Below are positions 24,893 through 38,578 of a stretch of DNA of 64,000 bases, in pieces. Position 1 is the first letter of the stretch. Every line of letters starts with the position of its first letter. The DNA is from Perca fluviatilis (lineage: Eukaryota; Chordata; Actinopteri; Perciformes; Percidae). The stretch is taken from NCBI RefSeq assembly GCF_010015445.1, contig NC_053116.1, positions 11,088,085 through 11,152,084 of the forward strand. The letters run 5' to 3'. The translations under genes were made by a program, and so were the position numbers. The notes below the pieces were generated by a model. The model was given only the letters and a program-made list of their open reading frames with translations. It did no database searches and was not told where the DNA came from.

Positions 24893-25643
24893 ACTTCCGT
24901 ACATGGCTAACATTTTTCTTCTTTATATATAAAAATAGCACATAATAGCACACAACATTTTTGAAACTCAGCAAAAATCCATAGACGGGCAATAGGAGCA
25001 CATTTATTACACATGTGGCACAACTGCTCCCCACCTGCTCATAGTAGGATGGCTGAGCAGTGGGGAAGCGGGAGGTGGAAGGAAGGAATGTCATGGTGAC
25101 CTAGAAGGTCTATGATGAAAAATAGCGCGTTGGCAGAGCAATGCATGGTATTATTCACTACAGCTGTGAAGGTTGAGTATTGTGCTGTATAATACACGAG
25201 AGGTGGAGGCAGCGTTTGTATGAGCATTATTGTCCACCACAGCGGTGGACGATAATGTGCAGTGATTACAGAGATGAAGCACAGAGAACAGCAAAGGATC
25301 AGAATGGGAAGAGGTCCAAAGCTCATTATGTTCAAAGTCACGAGGACAGGAGGGAAAAGGGAAATGGCCCTATGGACATTTTGGGGATTCTATTCTGCGG
25401 CCTTAAAACAGCCAGGAAATACAGAAAAACCTTGGACGCCACAGAATATTATTTGCCTCGTGTGCTTTTTTTTTCTTGCTCCCACCTCCCTTAACGAGAC
25501 TGTCCTCCCCCGGAAAAAAACGCGAGTCCCGTTTGAAAAGTAAACAGCAAGTTTCTTTCTAACTTTACGAACGTCACATTCAGCGTCACAAGTGTAACCC
25601 TCGGGAAGTTAAGCAACGTCTGATTTGAACCCAAATCAAAGTC

Positions 25644-25712
25644 TGATTATGTTCAGGCACCAAAACTACTTAGTTAACTCAACTTAGTAGTTTTGGTGCC
25701 TAAACATAATCA
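25644..25712. repeat. Near-perfect hairpin, ~30-bp arms
   Basis: The left arm runs TGATTATGTTC then AGGCACCAAAACTAC; the right arm is its inverse with one change. The loop is about 10 bp around TTAACTCAA. It resembles the AGGCACCAAAACTAC motif of small fish MITEs, so it may be a minimal transposon relic. Confidence 0.75.
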
Positions 25713-26864
25713 AACTGCAACCATTTCACAACGTTAAAGACGTGTTTAAAATCGCAACCTTTACACTCCAAACCGCGACCGATACATTCTCTGGTTTAGA
25801 TATGAGGTCGTATTTCCTGCCACCGCTAGGGGCGCTATTTTATGAAACGCTCCTGTGGGTGGTATTAGAGGGTAGGGTAACAAACGGCCCATATCGTCGT
25901 ATGGTTTGGAGAACATGTTGCCCTTAACCCGGCTTCTTTTTCTCCAGTCATTCCACCTGCCGTACCTCTGGGATGGGGCCGTGCACCTTTTTGGCGAACC
26001 AAGAGAAGCAGCCTGAAACGAGATAGAGGCGACTGAGGCGACTGAGGCGACTGAGGCGACTGCGGCCGAGGCACACATGTAGGATGCTTATACTGTACAA
26101 GGTTCCTGGCTGTCAGAGCCACTCCGAGTCTGTCAGAGCTGTATGAAGAGCTACTACAGTCCATCCGCTACATCGGTGAACCTGGGAATAAGTGCTTCAC
26201 ACTCATTTTCACAGGCCAGAGGCTCCTGAATCTGTCCCCACGCTCTGCTGTAGACGTAATAGTCAGGCCATGCGTATTCTTTCAGACAGACACTGGAGAG
26301 CATCCATTACATGTGGCCACCGAGGCTCAGACAACTGTCGGTCAGTGTTCTTCTTGTACTACATCTTGATGTAAGCACCCAGCGGAGAGGCCTCTCTGGA
26401 AAGCATGTCATCGATGTAATCACGCACACTTGCATGGGCATAAGTAGGTCTTGCGAGGGAAAAAAAAACAAAAAAAACATTGACATTCATAGCAGGAATT
26501 GTCTAAATCCAGCTTTAGTGTGTAATTCTTACAATGCTTTGACTGCACATCATGTCAAATGTTGGGCAAGAGAAATACACGTTTAAAGGGCTTAAGTGTA
26601 CAGTAACAGCACTCAAGTGGAGTATCCTGCGTTGCCTTAGTCACCAGATCGCATCCCTCTCTCTCTCTCTCTCTCTATGCAGCAGTTGCTTTCTGAGCAT
26701 TAAGTTTGATCAAAGACTAATCTACGCTAGTAAGATGACTAAAATTAGCATCTGTTTCATTGTTAAGGAAGTGAGGCAGGCTGGGACCAGATCCCACAGT
26801 GCAAAAAGAGAGAGGCGAGAGGAAGAGCAATGGCGAGGGGAGAGAGGGAAAGCACAATATCGAG

Positions 26865-26868
<4 letters not shown>

Positions 26869-26923
<55 letters not shown>
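26869..26923. repeat. (GA)n microsatellite
   Basis: 55 bp of AG dinucleotides following a GAGAAAAAG lead-in. Apparent Arg-Glu and Ser-Leu open frames across it are artefacts. Confidence 0.95.
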
Positions 26924-26925
<2 letters not shown>

Positions 26926-27743
26926 AGAGCAATAAAGAACATGAACAGACCGACCAATAATAACTGAAAATAAATCAAAGAAAAGAGTATTCCCATGCTT
27001 GGTCAGTACGACCGATGCCAAACCCGGGCGATCGGAATTCCTCTTTGGCAGCTTTCACCTCGCATTAACTTTTTCCTCAGACCGCACACATAGATGATGA
27101 AGCTGAGGGAGTGACGCTGTGGTTTGACTGCTCTAAAAGCGATCATACGGCCACAGGTTTAGTGAAGCAGTAAAATGATGCTCGGGCAAGCATGCAAGCA
27201 GGCCCCTCTCCATCCAATTGAGAGATGTTAAGTGAAACCTCTCGATGATAAGTAGCCTATGCTGTGGCAGAGGATAGGATGAAATTGATGCTCACGTTAG
27301 AGTCAGCATAAACACAGCAGTGGGCAGCCTGAGTATTTCCTCCCGTCACTACATTCTGTCATTTCTTAGATGGGGGCGGACGGGGGCAAAACGTGAGGTA
27401 GGGTACTTGGCAGTCATCCTTTTAGCCAAACAAAACCGCCCTGCTGCTGTTCCTCTTAAACTGCATCAGCAGTTGGCAAAACATATAATCATACTCCAGC
27501 GAAAAAAAACTGCAATAACAGGAAAGAGAAAAACGATAAAAATCGACTGTTTGCTACCCTCGAGAAAATGTAACTAAGGGGGGAGAAGAAAAAAAAAAGG
27601 GCCATTCAGCATTTCATCAGTAACATAAATAGGAGCAGCTGGGGCAGACTAACATGCTGAAATGGGCTAATTAGGACACTTGGTGGTTGGTTCGCTGCTG
27701 TTTTAGTCTGGCTGGGACCGACTCAGAGTCAATGAGACTTCTT

Positions 27744-27744
<1 letters not shown>

Positions 27745-27804
<60 letters not shown>
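27745..27804. repeat. (CA)n microsatellite
   Basis: 60 bp of uninterrupted CA. Confidence 0.97.
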
Positions 27805-27807
<3 letters not shown>

Positions 27808-28063
27808 ATCTATTCTACAAGCCTGTACTGAACATCCAGTGAGATGTGCCCTTGACTTCTACGAAAACTGTTTTGCCTTCCTGTTCCGTACCTCCCTTCC
27901 AGTTTCCTCTCCGGTTCCTGTCTGACTCAGCGTCACAAGTTAAAAAAAATAAAAAATAAATTAAAAAAATAAAACAGACCTCCCTGTTTTCTTCCTTTGT
28001 TTTGTACCAGAAGCTGGACATGTTGGATTATAGTGCATTCCTACAGCCAGCCCTTTAAAGCAT

Positions 28064-28613
28064 CTTTCACACTGGCTGCGTGGCGTGTCCGTTTTTATTT
28101 CGGCTCCCATGTTAACAGGTTAGAGCTTTCCCACTGCCTGCGTGACACGCATGCATGCTAGAAATAGGACCAATGCCTATTTTTCATGCGACACGCAAGC
28201 ATTTCCAGGCAAAATAGAATAGGAAAAGATGTTTATATGTCATTTTGACACGAATACGAAATTTAATAAATGACATTTTGATGTTTGAAAGTCTCTAGGT
28301 TTTGACATAAATGCACATATAAATGTAATTAAAAAAAATAATAATTATCGATTTTCAAACATTGCACCTGTCAATACAGAACAAAACATTCTGTAGCCTA
28401 TTTTGCCGTCAATACTGCCGACGTTGTCTTTGCTGTAATCAAATCAGTATACAGGGTTGAAGAACGCTACTATTTCATTTTATCAATGGGAAACATACAT
28501 GTGTACAGACAAGGCTAGCAGCAGCAGCGTTTCTGGTGTGCAAAGACATAGGAAACGCCACGCAGCCGCCACGCAACTGACACGCAACAGAAACGCCACG
28601 CTGAAGCCGGCCT
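28064..28613. mobile_element. Inverted-repeat MITE (GCTGCGTGGCGT ends)
   Basis: The left end TCACACTGGCTGCGTGGCGT resembles the inverted right end GCCGGCTTCAGCGTGGCGT. ACGCNACGC-type motifs lie near both ends. CpG-richer ends flank an AT-rich centre. No clear target duplication was found, so ends are approximate. Confidence 0.55.
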
Positions 28614-31600
28614 AAGTGCTAGCTAACAGTCATAAGGTCAACATATGGGCCCACAGGTAGAATATATGGTAGAATATTCGTCAAGAAAAGAGAAATCTTG
28701 TGGATGACACCACTCAGTGTTGCTCAATGTTTCAGTTGAATTAAGTCATAAACTAATGCACTTCAGATAGTGCTATTATTCTGCAGCTAATTCCTCTCCA
28801 TTCCCTTTCATGTAAAGACTTTCCTAGTAAAGGCCCTTTCATTGTGATAATGTTACAAGCAGCTCAGATATCGCATAATGTTAGAAACAGGTTCCTGATG
28901 TAGCGTTCGGACTGTTATAAAGAAATTACGCTGAAATAACGTAGCAATGGCTCCCGCAGTCAAATCAGTCTGGCTGTCCTTCTGTTGACAGTTTTATTCC
29001 CTTTTCTCTGCTTTCCTTATTATGATTGGCTGCGTCAAAGACCAGTGTACAAAGAAAGGTGGGGTTGTTTGCCTTGACACCGAGCTACTGTACGTGTTCA
29101 GCGCCTCAGGGAGCCAGGCAGGCAGACACACAGCAGCATTTCAGCTTTTCAGACCCTAAGCCATTGAAGCAACTAATGCTTTGTATGACACAAACAGCGA
29201 ACACTGTAGCCTCGGCAAGATAAACAAAAGGCAAGGTGTCCTTTATGAGGCTTCTCAATGTCTGCACACAAGGAATCCATGAAGGATTTACCGTGTGGTA
29301 AGAAGGTGTGTGTGTGTGTGCCAATGTGTACTTTACTTTGGTCTTTTCAACAGTAACACGTTGCCCAGCAGCCACTCCCTGTTTAAAAAAGACTTTATTT
29401 TTTAATTATTTTTTTTGTCTGAGGATGCACAGCAAAATGCGGACTCAGGTCCCAAAATGCAGGTGAATGTGAAAATGTGCTGATATTTCCCAGCATCTAA
29501 GCCACATGCCAGTCCCCTTTGGGGGATCCCTCCATTCAGCTCACTCTCACAGTTTCTCCCCCCCCTAAGAAAAAATAAATAAACAGGAGAGAACGCTGAG
29601 AGAAAGGAGGGTGGACGCGGAGGAGATTACACAGTACACTGTTAACCACCAGCTTTGAAAACAAAAACAAAGACTAAGCGATTTACTGTACTCTACAGTA
29701 CAAAAGAACTGAATGCTTAATTGTGCTTCTCTTCAGTGATATGTGAAATTAGTTTGCGAGTTAAAAACATTCATTAAAACCCTGCAAAAGCAAATTGTTG
29801 AAATTCAACATTATGTTTGCCAAACAAAGAATGCCTGAAACATTGTGCCTGCCCTGTAAATACATGCAAATTCAGCTCACCTATTCACCCCTGTCAGGCT
29901 GAACATGTTCCCTGCGAAATGTGGGGAAGGGCTCGCAGCAGCAGAGGCAATGAGGCTTGTGCAAAGTACTTAACAGTAAACATTGTACCTACAAGCTCAG
30001 AGATGCCTTCTGCAATGAGAAGAAATCTTCTTAATTACTCTCACTCTCTCTCTCTGCGAGATGAATGAGACAATATAAAGGTGTGTCTGTGAAAAGCATG
30101 ACTCTATCAGTGGTAACATGGCAAATACCCACTGAATGCACCTTCTGTGTGGATCAGCTGGTTGGCAAGCATTAGCTCCCGTAGTGTAAATCCCTAACTG
30201 TTGCAGATTAAGACAAGAAAGGATGCTCATTCGTTGCTTTCAAGTACAAACCTGCCCCGTCCCCTGCCTTTCTTTTTTTCTTTTTTTTTTTCCCTTCACT
30301 CCCTCCACTCCCCTCCCTTCTTCTACCTCTGACTCCCTCAGGCAGGCAAATGTTTCAGCGCAGTCATATTTAATCAACATCTTCACGGCCACAAGGATTT
30401 CAAGTCCTGTGCTGCAAACAGCTCGGCTGTCACACACTGAATAATTGTCTTCGAAAACCCTGATTCATTCTCCTTAAACACTACAGAAAAAAAGGCAATG
30501 TGTCTGACCTACATTGCAGCTGATGTGTGAGGAAGTAGTGATTTTTTTTTTTTTTGATAATGCGTTTTTGCATGGCGCGATATCACATCATGTCACTTAC
30601 TCCACGTTAATGATTTTCCAGTCTGTCTAATGCAGGTTTCATGAAGACGCTGCCGTCGTGTCTCCCGTTTCATTGGTTATGACAGAGGCAGAATAATGCG
30701 TCTGTCTGGGCGAGCTCCCGCTGTTCCACTGAGTACATACAGTGTTTCCCTTTGATAGCAAAGGGCCACTAGGAAGTAAGAACAGTAAAACAACAACATC
30801 CAACTTCCCCTACGATGCATTCATCTTGATAATGTTTGGCTGGCAGGAACAAATACCGGTCATTCGCCAAGCACACTGTTACTGTAGCTCAATTTAGTTT
30901 GTACAGCATGATTCACAATGGCCATTTTGCTGCTATCGTTTTGATAAGACGGGCTCCCAGAAATGCATCCAGGGGAAACAGGATTTATTTTTCCTCGGTA
31001 GCCCACACATTCCACAAAGCCCTGCACTTGCACTATAATCTTAAAAAGGTTGGGCCGAGGTCAAAATCAACAACAAAAGCAATTACGTTCATAAAGTGTT
31101 ATTAACGGTTTTTGCCCCGAGCATGCAAGGAGAGCAACTACACATCATAACAGACTTTGTGTGGGCTTTATGACAAGCTGCCTTCCTTTTTGAAAGTACC
31201 CTTCGTCCATTTTCTCCCACTGGCTCCAGTGTGTGGATCAGAGACATGTATTCATGCATAAACATTACTGTTATCCCAGGGGAGAATACATTTCCCCTGG
31301 CCTGGACACTATAAATCACCTTGGGCCAAAGTAAAGAGTCTGGAGTTACAGAACTGGCGGCAGTAGCTTTCGACCAAACTTTTTTCATGATACATCCAAA
31401 ATCTTTCCTTACTACCTGGCCAAGCATTAAAAGTAAAAAAAAAAAATAAAAATAAAAAAAAAAACAATATGGCCCTTCCATGTTTTTAAGCCTTTATGCT
31501 TCTATCATCATTGCAGGGAAATAAGACGCCACAGTGGGCCACATTCTGTGTTTTGAAGTAGAGTTTCCAGGTCTTTCATCATCAATTTAGCCTAATTTAC

Positions 31601-31653
31601 TTTGGTTTACAACAGTGGAAAAGATTATCAAGAGGGTGTGTGTGTCTGTCTTT

Positions 31654-31728
<75 letters not shown>

Positions 31729-32424
31729 TGAGTGAGGAGAAACAAGATAGAAGAGGAAGGGGGAGGACTTTTCCAGACAGGGTTTTTTTTTTTCGGTTTG
31801 CTATCTCACTCAAGAATGAATTTGGAAGGCTATATTTCTCCTTTTCTTTTCTTATCCTCTCTGCTAAGGGCCAAGGATGACTTAAGGCTCCTGCCTCACA
31901 CTGAGAGGAGCTATCCACCCAGATAAGGCCATGGCTGACTGCAAAATAGTAACAATGAAGAGAGCATAGGTGCAGGTATCTACATGTCACTGAGCCTCGG
32001 AGCATAACAGGGGAATTTGAGTGTTGTGTTGCCTTCAATACAATAAGCATAGAGAGAATTAAGTCCATGTAAATACAGTGACCTGCTGGATTTTACACTT
32101 CTAGGGCAAATACTAGTATGAGTCAATCTTGTAAGAAAATGACACACTGCTTTGAAATGGCTGAGAGAGCTAATGGCCGTAATAGGCCCCTTTGAGTTGA
32201 AAGTGGCCCTAGTTGTAATTGGGCTGCAGTGTATACAGTAGAAGGGTAAAGCTGCCGTTGGCCGGGCTCCTCTATGGCACATGAGCACACTAGACAAGCA
32301 ATGTCTGCACCCCTTTGCCTGCAGTAACCATGGCGACAGTGGCAAGCAGGGGCATCCTCATCACCAGGGGGCAGTGTGGGCAGCACAGCATGGCGTCGCC
32401 CATACTGCCTACCCTGGTGCCTCA
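28614..32424. other. Intron 1 DNA, mostly unique
   Basis: Contains poly-A/T-rich tracts (30541-30555, 31435-31464), a pyrimidine run near 30269-30325 and the GT repeat at 31657-31726. No gene supported. The unique-looking blocks are candidates for conserved non-coding elements, but this needs alignment. Confidence 0.5.
31657..31726. repeat. (GT)n microsatellite
   Basis: 70 bp of GT, preceded by an imperfect GTGTGTCTGTC tract. Confidence 0.97.
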
Positions 32425-32512
<88 letters not shown>

Positions 32513-32678
32513 ATGCAGTCAAACAACAATAAATTGAAATGGACACAAACAAACGCAGCCAAGCACAAATTACACACACACACACACACACACACGCCAT
32601 GCAGTCAAACAACAATAAATTGAAATGGAACAAACAAATGCAGCCAAGCACAAATCACCCATGCACCGACGCACACAC

Positions 32679-32713
<35 letters not shown>
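32425..32713. repeat. CA microsatellite cluster with duplicated ~85-bp unit
   Basis: Three CA tracts (32425-32512, 32572-32595, 32672-32713) are separated by two near-identical spacers. Each spacer begins CCATGCAGTCAAACAACAAT and continues through AAATTGAAATGGA to GCAGCCAAGCACAAAT. This is a local tandem duplication of microsatellite plus flank. Confidence 0.9.
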
Positions 32714-32715
<2 letters not shown>

Positions 32716-35486
32716 TCATCTGCTCCTGACAGCTGCCCCCGGCGTCTAACACAAGCCCCCCCTCCCGCTCTGCCTCTCTCTCCCGCTCCTTTTTGTTGCT
32801 CACTTATTGTCAAGTTTCCACCAAAGGAAAACGCACATCCTCCCATGACACCGGCTAATTGATTATTGATGGTGCCAGGCCAAACTGACTTATATTCAAA
32901 CGGGTGTGAAAAGAGAAAATGGTTGAGACAATGCATCCAGTGCCTTTCACGAAAATGAAGTCAAGGCATTTGTATGTAAAGCTCGAGGTCTTTCTTCCCC
33001 TCTCTTTTTGTTGTTGTTGATGTTGTTGTTGTTGTTGCTGCTGCTTTGATAAGCTGCTCATGCTGCAGTGGCCAGCCTTGGGAGCAGTTTGAGGGCTAGG
33101 GCGAATGAGGGGAAGCGATGTAGGTAGTGGTGTCCTGGAAACAAGCTACCGGCTGACAGTGTGCAGAGAAAGAAAAAAAGGAAAAAAAAATAAAATCATA
33201 ACAGCCCTCATGGCTTGCTGTGGGGTGACAGTCTGACTTCCAACCGGTGCGAAGATCAGTGACAAACAAACAGCCAGACTTGTTATTCTACGGGTCCCTG
33301 CGCCAGGATTGCTGCCCTTATCGCTGGCATCGCGTAATTTTGTTACACGTGGTAAAATATAGGATGGCTTGTGACAGCAGGGATCAGATAAAGAGTGAGA
33401 GCGCCTGGGCAGGGGAATGTGGAGATGGGGCTGAATGCCTAAACAGGCTGTTGTGTGAGGGGGAGAGACTGATGATTGTGCCATGCAGATTGATGCACTA
33501 AAGAATGGCAGAGACGAGGGATTCTGTCCCGTGGAAATGTGTCATGAAGGCAGTTCCATTAACATCTTAATAAAGGCTTCCCAGGCCCTGGAGAGCCCTC
33601 GCGAGCAGGCTGCCTGCTCCGCTCACATAGGGGCCCAAAGCCGCTTTCGCAGCATGTCAACGGGAGAACATTTAAGTTCTGCCAGTATTGCATTGTGAGG
33701 GTTTTAGGCTTCCCAAAGGAGTAGCCTAAATGCCTGCCCGCAAACATGCTCCACTAAATTCCTTTATTCCCCTTTGCCTCTACTTTCATTTACTGTCCAT
33801 TTCTCCATCTGTTGGATTCAGCGGTCCTACAAAAGGCTTTGTTTCAGCAAGCTGGAAAGCCTTTGCGAAAGCAGAGTGCACACTAGGGTTCATTGCTAAC
33901 TTGCTGCCATCAATAGAGAGAGCGGGATCTGGACTGGCCACGGTCGCGCCTGGCAGAGGCGCGACTGTTAACCGTTCCCCGATTGGACCTCTGATGAGAC
34001 TGACTGGAGCCTGTCTGGGAGCTGCGGACACACACACACACACAGCCTTCTTCTAGCATCCTGACAGAGATGTGGAAACAAACTCTTAACAGGCCTATCA
34101 AAAGAAAACACTAAGGCAGAAAGGGTCTCTCAAGTACTGGCAGTATAAAAACTAAAAAAATAGAAGTACAGTCTCCCTGTGTATCGTGAAAAATGAAATG
34201 CAAAGGAGTGGTATTGATTTTTGCTCTCTGTGCTATGTGTTGCTCATACTGGGCAAGCTGCTACTTAACAGTGTAGAGGCCTGTAGTCATCAATTTAAAA
34301 TGGTTTCAACGATTCAATAAGTCACTGAAGGCTACACGCACAACTACTCAAGATGATGAAAACGGCTACAGCAGCATGACTAGACCATTAAATGTAATCC
34401 TGTGGTGTTTTCTGACATCTGCTATTGTGTGGGAATTATTAAAGAGTAATGATGTATCTTAGGATCTATGGTATATTCTTATGTCCATAGTATGGATTGC
34501 AACACTAGATTTTACTCTTTGGCACAAAGCAGAGGGACAAATGGTGTTGGAATGCATCAAAACCATATTTTATCCAAATGTATTGGAGTGTTAGCTAGGA
34601 CTTTTTGGCCAGAGTGAATGAAAAATCATATTTTTCCATGAAAGAGATCCAAGACTGAAAATCTAATTGCTTTGCTTTCTACCTTAAGTTCTGTTGCTAA
34701 AATGTTGCAACATTGTGGAAGCTCTCCAATGTCAGTTCCCAATTTTAACCTGATACCTGCTCGTAATCGGTATCAATGCAAAGTTCAGTGTTATCTTAAA
34801 CAAGATGCAGGGAGACAGACTTTCCAGTTCCTACACTCCTGAATCAACATCTCAGCAGAGGACTGCCTCCACAAGCAACAACATCATAAACGAACGTTCC
34901 TTAGGATAACCATCGCCTAGAGAGACCGCGTCCACCGCTGAATCTGCTTCTTGAAGCGTAAGAGACAGGTAGAAAAACTCATGTTGTTAGCCTTTACCAG
35001 AGGAAAAAGCGGCGAGCGCAGAGGATTTGTGGACGCAGCCGCCTGCTGCGTGGATGAAGAGAAAGAGACAGTTGTGATCTTCTGCTTTATCCCGCTGGAG
35101 CCAAAGCCCTCTCAGACTTAATGTTCTCCCTGGCTGCACTCCACTTGATCAATGTCACCGCAGATCCAGATCTCCCTTATGTCAATCCTCGCACGTACTC
35201 GCTCGCCATAAACGCGGATCCCAGACACAAACATGCGCATAACAAGGCTGAGCGAGAGGAGCGTGTGTGGGTCAAGGAGATTGAGATCTCTGTTGTGACA
35301 GCTGGACAGTTGAAAGGTTCAGATAAACAGCCTCGAGTGTGGGAAGACGGGCGGCCAATTGCATTAAAACAAACACTCACTCGCTATTTGTACACTTCAG
35401 CAGATAGGAAAAAGGAGGAACTATATCTGTGGGAGAATGAGTCGGCGAACTCACAAAAACACCATTATCTGCATCTGTTGGCATGT

Positions 35487-35527
<41 letters not shown>

Positions 35528-36282
35528 CAAGCAAAAGACAGTTGGGATGGTGGGGGTTGCTGTAAGAAAGGGGGGGCCTGGTTCAGAATACTCAGCCGCT
35601 GAGCGCATTTGCAGTATTCACTCATTAAGAAATAGGTCAAGGATTCTGCCTGCATGCATAACGACTTGTCAAAATCTCTCAAGCTAAACTGTGGTGAGTC
35701 TGGCTGCCTTCAGGGGGGAATCCAAAGAGGAGCCAGCAGTGTGCCGTGTGAAGGCTGGTGGTGACACAGCACACAGAAAAGGCAGTAACAACTCATTCAG
35801 GAGCAAATCATGCAGTTCAAAAATTAGTAATGTCATGGTAGTTGTTGAGCGGTGTAAGTGGAAGGCACTGAAGGGGAAGAGGCTGGCCCGATAATTAACT
35901 CAGCTCGTCGTTTAGACCCTTAAGACTATGCTGTTCATCGACAGAGGAGGACGCTCTCGAGCCATGCCGCCAATCAGCAGAGTTCGCCGCACATACTGAA
36001 AGATGCTGATGGTAGGGGGGGTGGGGGGGGCTGGTAGCTTTGGTCTTGCACAGAAGATGCTTTAGACACAATCTACAGGGTGCAACAGAGGACCAGTTCC
36101 TCTTAAGAACATGAGATGTCATAGTCGGGGAGTCACAGAAACAGCTATTCCAAAAGTTACCATGAAATGTTTGAGATCCTGCACAATACTGACAGGAATA
36201 TCTTGCGTTTGAGCACAGGGGGAAAACAGCACTATTAAAGAACACAAGACCTGAATATTTTCCCTGGGGAAATGAGGTAGTC

Positions 36283-36313
<31 letters not shown>

Positions 36314-38340
36314 TGACTTATGCAAATCATTCCCAAGATCAGAAATACTCCAAAGAATACCTCGCTGACCACAGCGCTGCAGCGACAATCCAATCAAAAA
36401 TATCGCAGCCCCCTACAGAGAGGTGAAGCGGAGAGGCGGTGGCACAGAAACATCAACCGTTACTCCACAAAAGCTCGACCCAAGTTTGTCCAGTCGAAGC
36501 TATTTCTCTCCAGCCTGGCGGGGTTAACCATATTGATTGGATGAGTGTGTGATGTTGCGCTTCGCGAAAGGCTTTCTCGGACGCCGTGCCTTCAAAAGGC
36601 ATCACTTGAAAGTGATTCAATTGGGCCGGATTCCTAACAATCTATGCTCATATCCTCCATTATTTAAAGAGAGAGCAAACTGTCTGCGATTCATAGCTTT
36701 CGGAAGAAACTGACACTATCAACAACAGCTCTGAAAACAGTTTCCACAGCAATTGTCTTGTATGATCTTGACTTCAAAAAGGAACGAGTTAGCAGCATTA
36801 AACTTACGTCACATAAGGTCACTGAGGATTCATAAATATACTGATCCAAGAAGAAAGAAATTTGAACCAAAGCAGAGCTAACAGAAGTGTAGAAAATTGT
36901 GATACAACAGCTGCTGAACAGCCAACCGGTCAGAGGGGCTGACTGCTCAGCGGCAGCACCACACTATATCAGCGAATGTGTTTTTTTTTTTTCCCCCCCA
37001 TTAGACTGGAGTTAATTAGGTGAATATAATCAGCATGTGATAATCAAACCAATGCTTAGTGCTGGTTTGTTCTTCCAAAAGGCAGCAATTTCCGCCCTTG
37101 TGGCTGCTTTGGGGGTCAAACTGCTGTTTCACTTTGAGATGGATATTAAAATAATGATGTGAGTGGGTCACGCTTCACATGCACAAAAACTGTGATCTCA
37201 CCAAGAAGGAACGGGTTTTGATTGCACGAGCAGAGGGATTAATATGCTACCCGTCAGCCGTGGCAGATGCAAGTTATTCTCATGCAAATGGAAGGCAATT
37301 TTCTACTTAAGACAACATTTATTTTCTTTAGAGTCATTGTCATGGGTGCCTGCCGGAGCGCTGGCACTCTGACAGAGAATGAAGATTTGTAGGTGCATCT
37401 GCCGAATTGGGCCAGATGATGTCTAGAGTCGATCTGGAATCCTAAATTGATGCCAGTAGGCGACAGTATATTGGGGGTTATTTCTTGTTGTTGTTGTTGC
37501 AATTTGGGATTTTGGTTTTACCACTTGAGAAGAGAACAAATCCAGCAGGAAATGCTTAAGACCATTTAGACGATGTGAACTAGATCAGTGGCATTGTAAA
37601 ACCAATTCACATTGTTGTGTGAACATAAAAACAGTCTGATAATCAGCTCCAAATAAAGACACAATAAGGTTCACTTGTTGCAGTGACACAGGTCTGTAGC
37701 TATAACAAAAATTAAATTAAAAAAGGGTTTAAGTTTGCTATAAATACAAATCATGTGGCCACTGTGTAGAAGAGTATGTCTGTGTGAATTTGCACTCACA
37801 ATGAAGGTCAACAAATACAAATCATTAGACAGTCTGGCACTGTGATGATTGCGAGCTTTGAGGCTCTAAAAAAAACAAAAAAACTCTGCTGGTCAACTAA
37901 CTTCATTAAATCCTTAACAGATAAGCGGCTCATCAGCTGGAAAGATACTAACTGGAAGAACCATTAGAAGGAGGCAGCTATAAATGAATGACAATACAGC
38001 AGAACTGGTAGTAAAGGATGCAGAGCAACACCTGTGCGTGAAGCCAGCTGTAGGTGAAATGATCGTATATGCACAAACTGTAAAACGTCCATACAGGCTA
38101 TATCATATGGTCGCACGTCGTCATTCATTTTGGCGTCAAAGTGGGAGCTGTGGCAAAGCTGAAATGGTGAAACCGGCGAACTAATCAGATCAGAGCCCGG
38201 AGCCTAAACATGAAAAATGCCTCTCTTCAGTTGTCTGAAATTAGCCCTTTGCCGAACAGTGTGGCTGTCTTGTGGGATTTAAACAAATAGGCTATTTACA
38301 CACCCGTGAAGCACATTTAGCCTAAACAAGCGCTGGTCGT
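32714..38340. other. Intron 1 DNA, promoter-proximal part
   Basis: Contains a TTG-type trinucleotide run (33008-33042), a GT repeat (35492-35525) and A-rich tracts (36284-36311). A 188-residue open frame at 35121-35687 spans the GT repeat and shows no domain. No recognisable transposons over more than 5 kb, so this part is markedly repeat-poor compared with the rest of the window. It may hold plxna2 regulatory DNA. Confidence 0.5.
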
Positions 38341-38347
38341 CACTCAC

Positions 38348-38553
38348 CTCTCCATTTAAACTGGATGTCCCGGTTATCCTGCTCCCTCCCAGCGTCCAGC
38401 GCGGCTGCTGTCTTCTGGGCTTCAACTGACGCGCTACAGGCTCACATCCACAGCGGAAAAAAAAAGAAAATGAAAAAAGAAGAAAGAAAAAAAATTGTTT
38501 CCAAATGCTCTATCTGGACAAACCCTCTCTTTACGTAGATGCTTCAATAACTG
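38348..38553 (-). other. plxna2: Putative non-coding exon 1 of plxna2
   Basis: On the minus strand a GC-rich segment ends AATGGAGAG followed directly by GTGAGTGAC, a near-ideal donor at 38347-38342. The downstream acceptor at 8653 is on the same strand in front of the plxna2 ATG, so this is a plausible 5' UTR exon. The 5' boundary is a guess based on a TATA-like box ~30 bp further upstream. A long pyrimidine tract (about 38459-38494) could instead mark an acceptor. Confidence 0.5.
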
Positions 38554-38578
38554 TACATTCACTAGTTGGTCCGAAGCC

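Larger units (their letters stand above)
24893..28063. other. Intron 1 DNA with scattered simple repeats
   Basis: Contains a hairpin (25644-25712), a GAGGCGACT nonamer repeat (about 26026-26062), short CT (26658-26676) and long GA (26869-26923) runs, and an AC run (27745-27804). No open frame with a recognisable domain or consistent splice signals was found. Confidence 0.55.
8653..38347 (-). other. plxna2: Putative plxna2 intron 1 (~29.7 kb)
   Basis: The intron is bounded by the acceptor at 8653 and the GTGAGT donor at 38347-38342. Large first introns are normal for plexin-A genes. It carries many transposons and microsatellites, listed separately, and no other convincing exon. Its extent is inferred from the two splice signals and is not proven by transcript data. 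Confidence 0.55.

Noticed and set aside
31628..32068. 146-residue minus-strand open frame
   Set aside because: Its C-terminal part is Thr-His repeats translated from the GT/CA microsatellite.
35121..35687. 188-residue open frame
   Set aside because: It includes Cys-Val reiteration from a GT microsatellite, has no domain, and lies deep in the putative intron without splice-site support.
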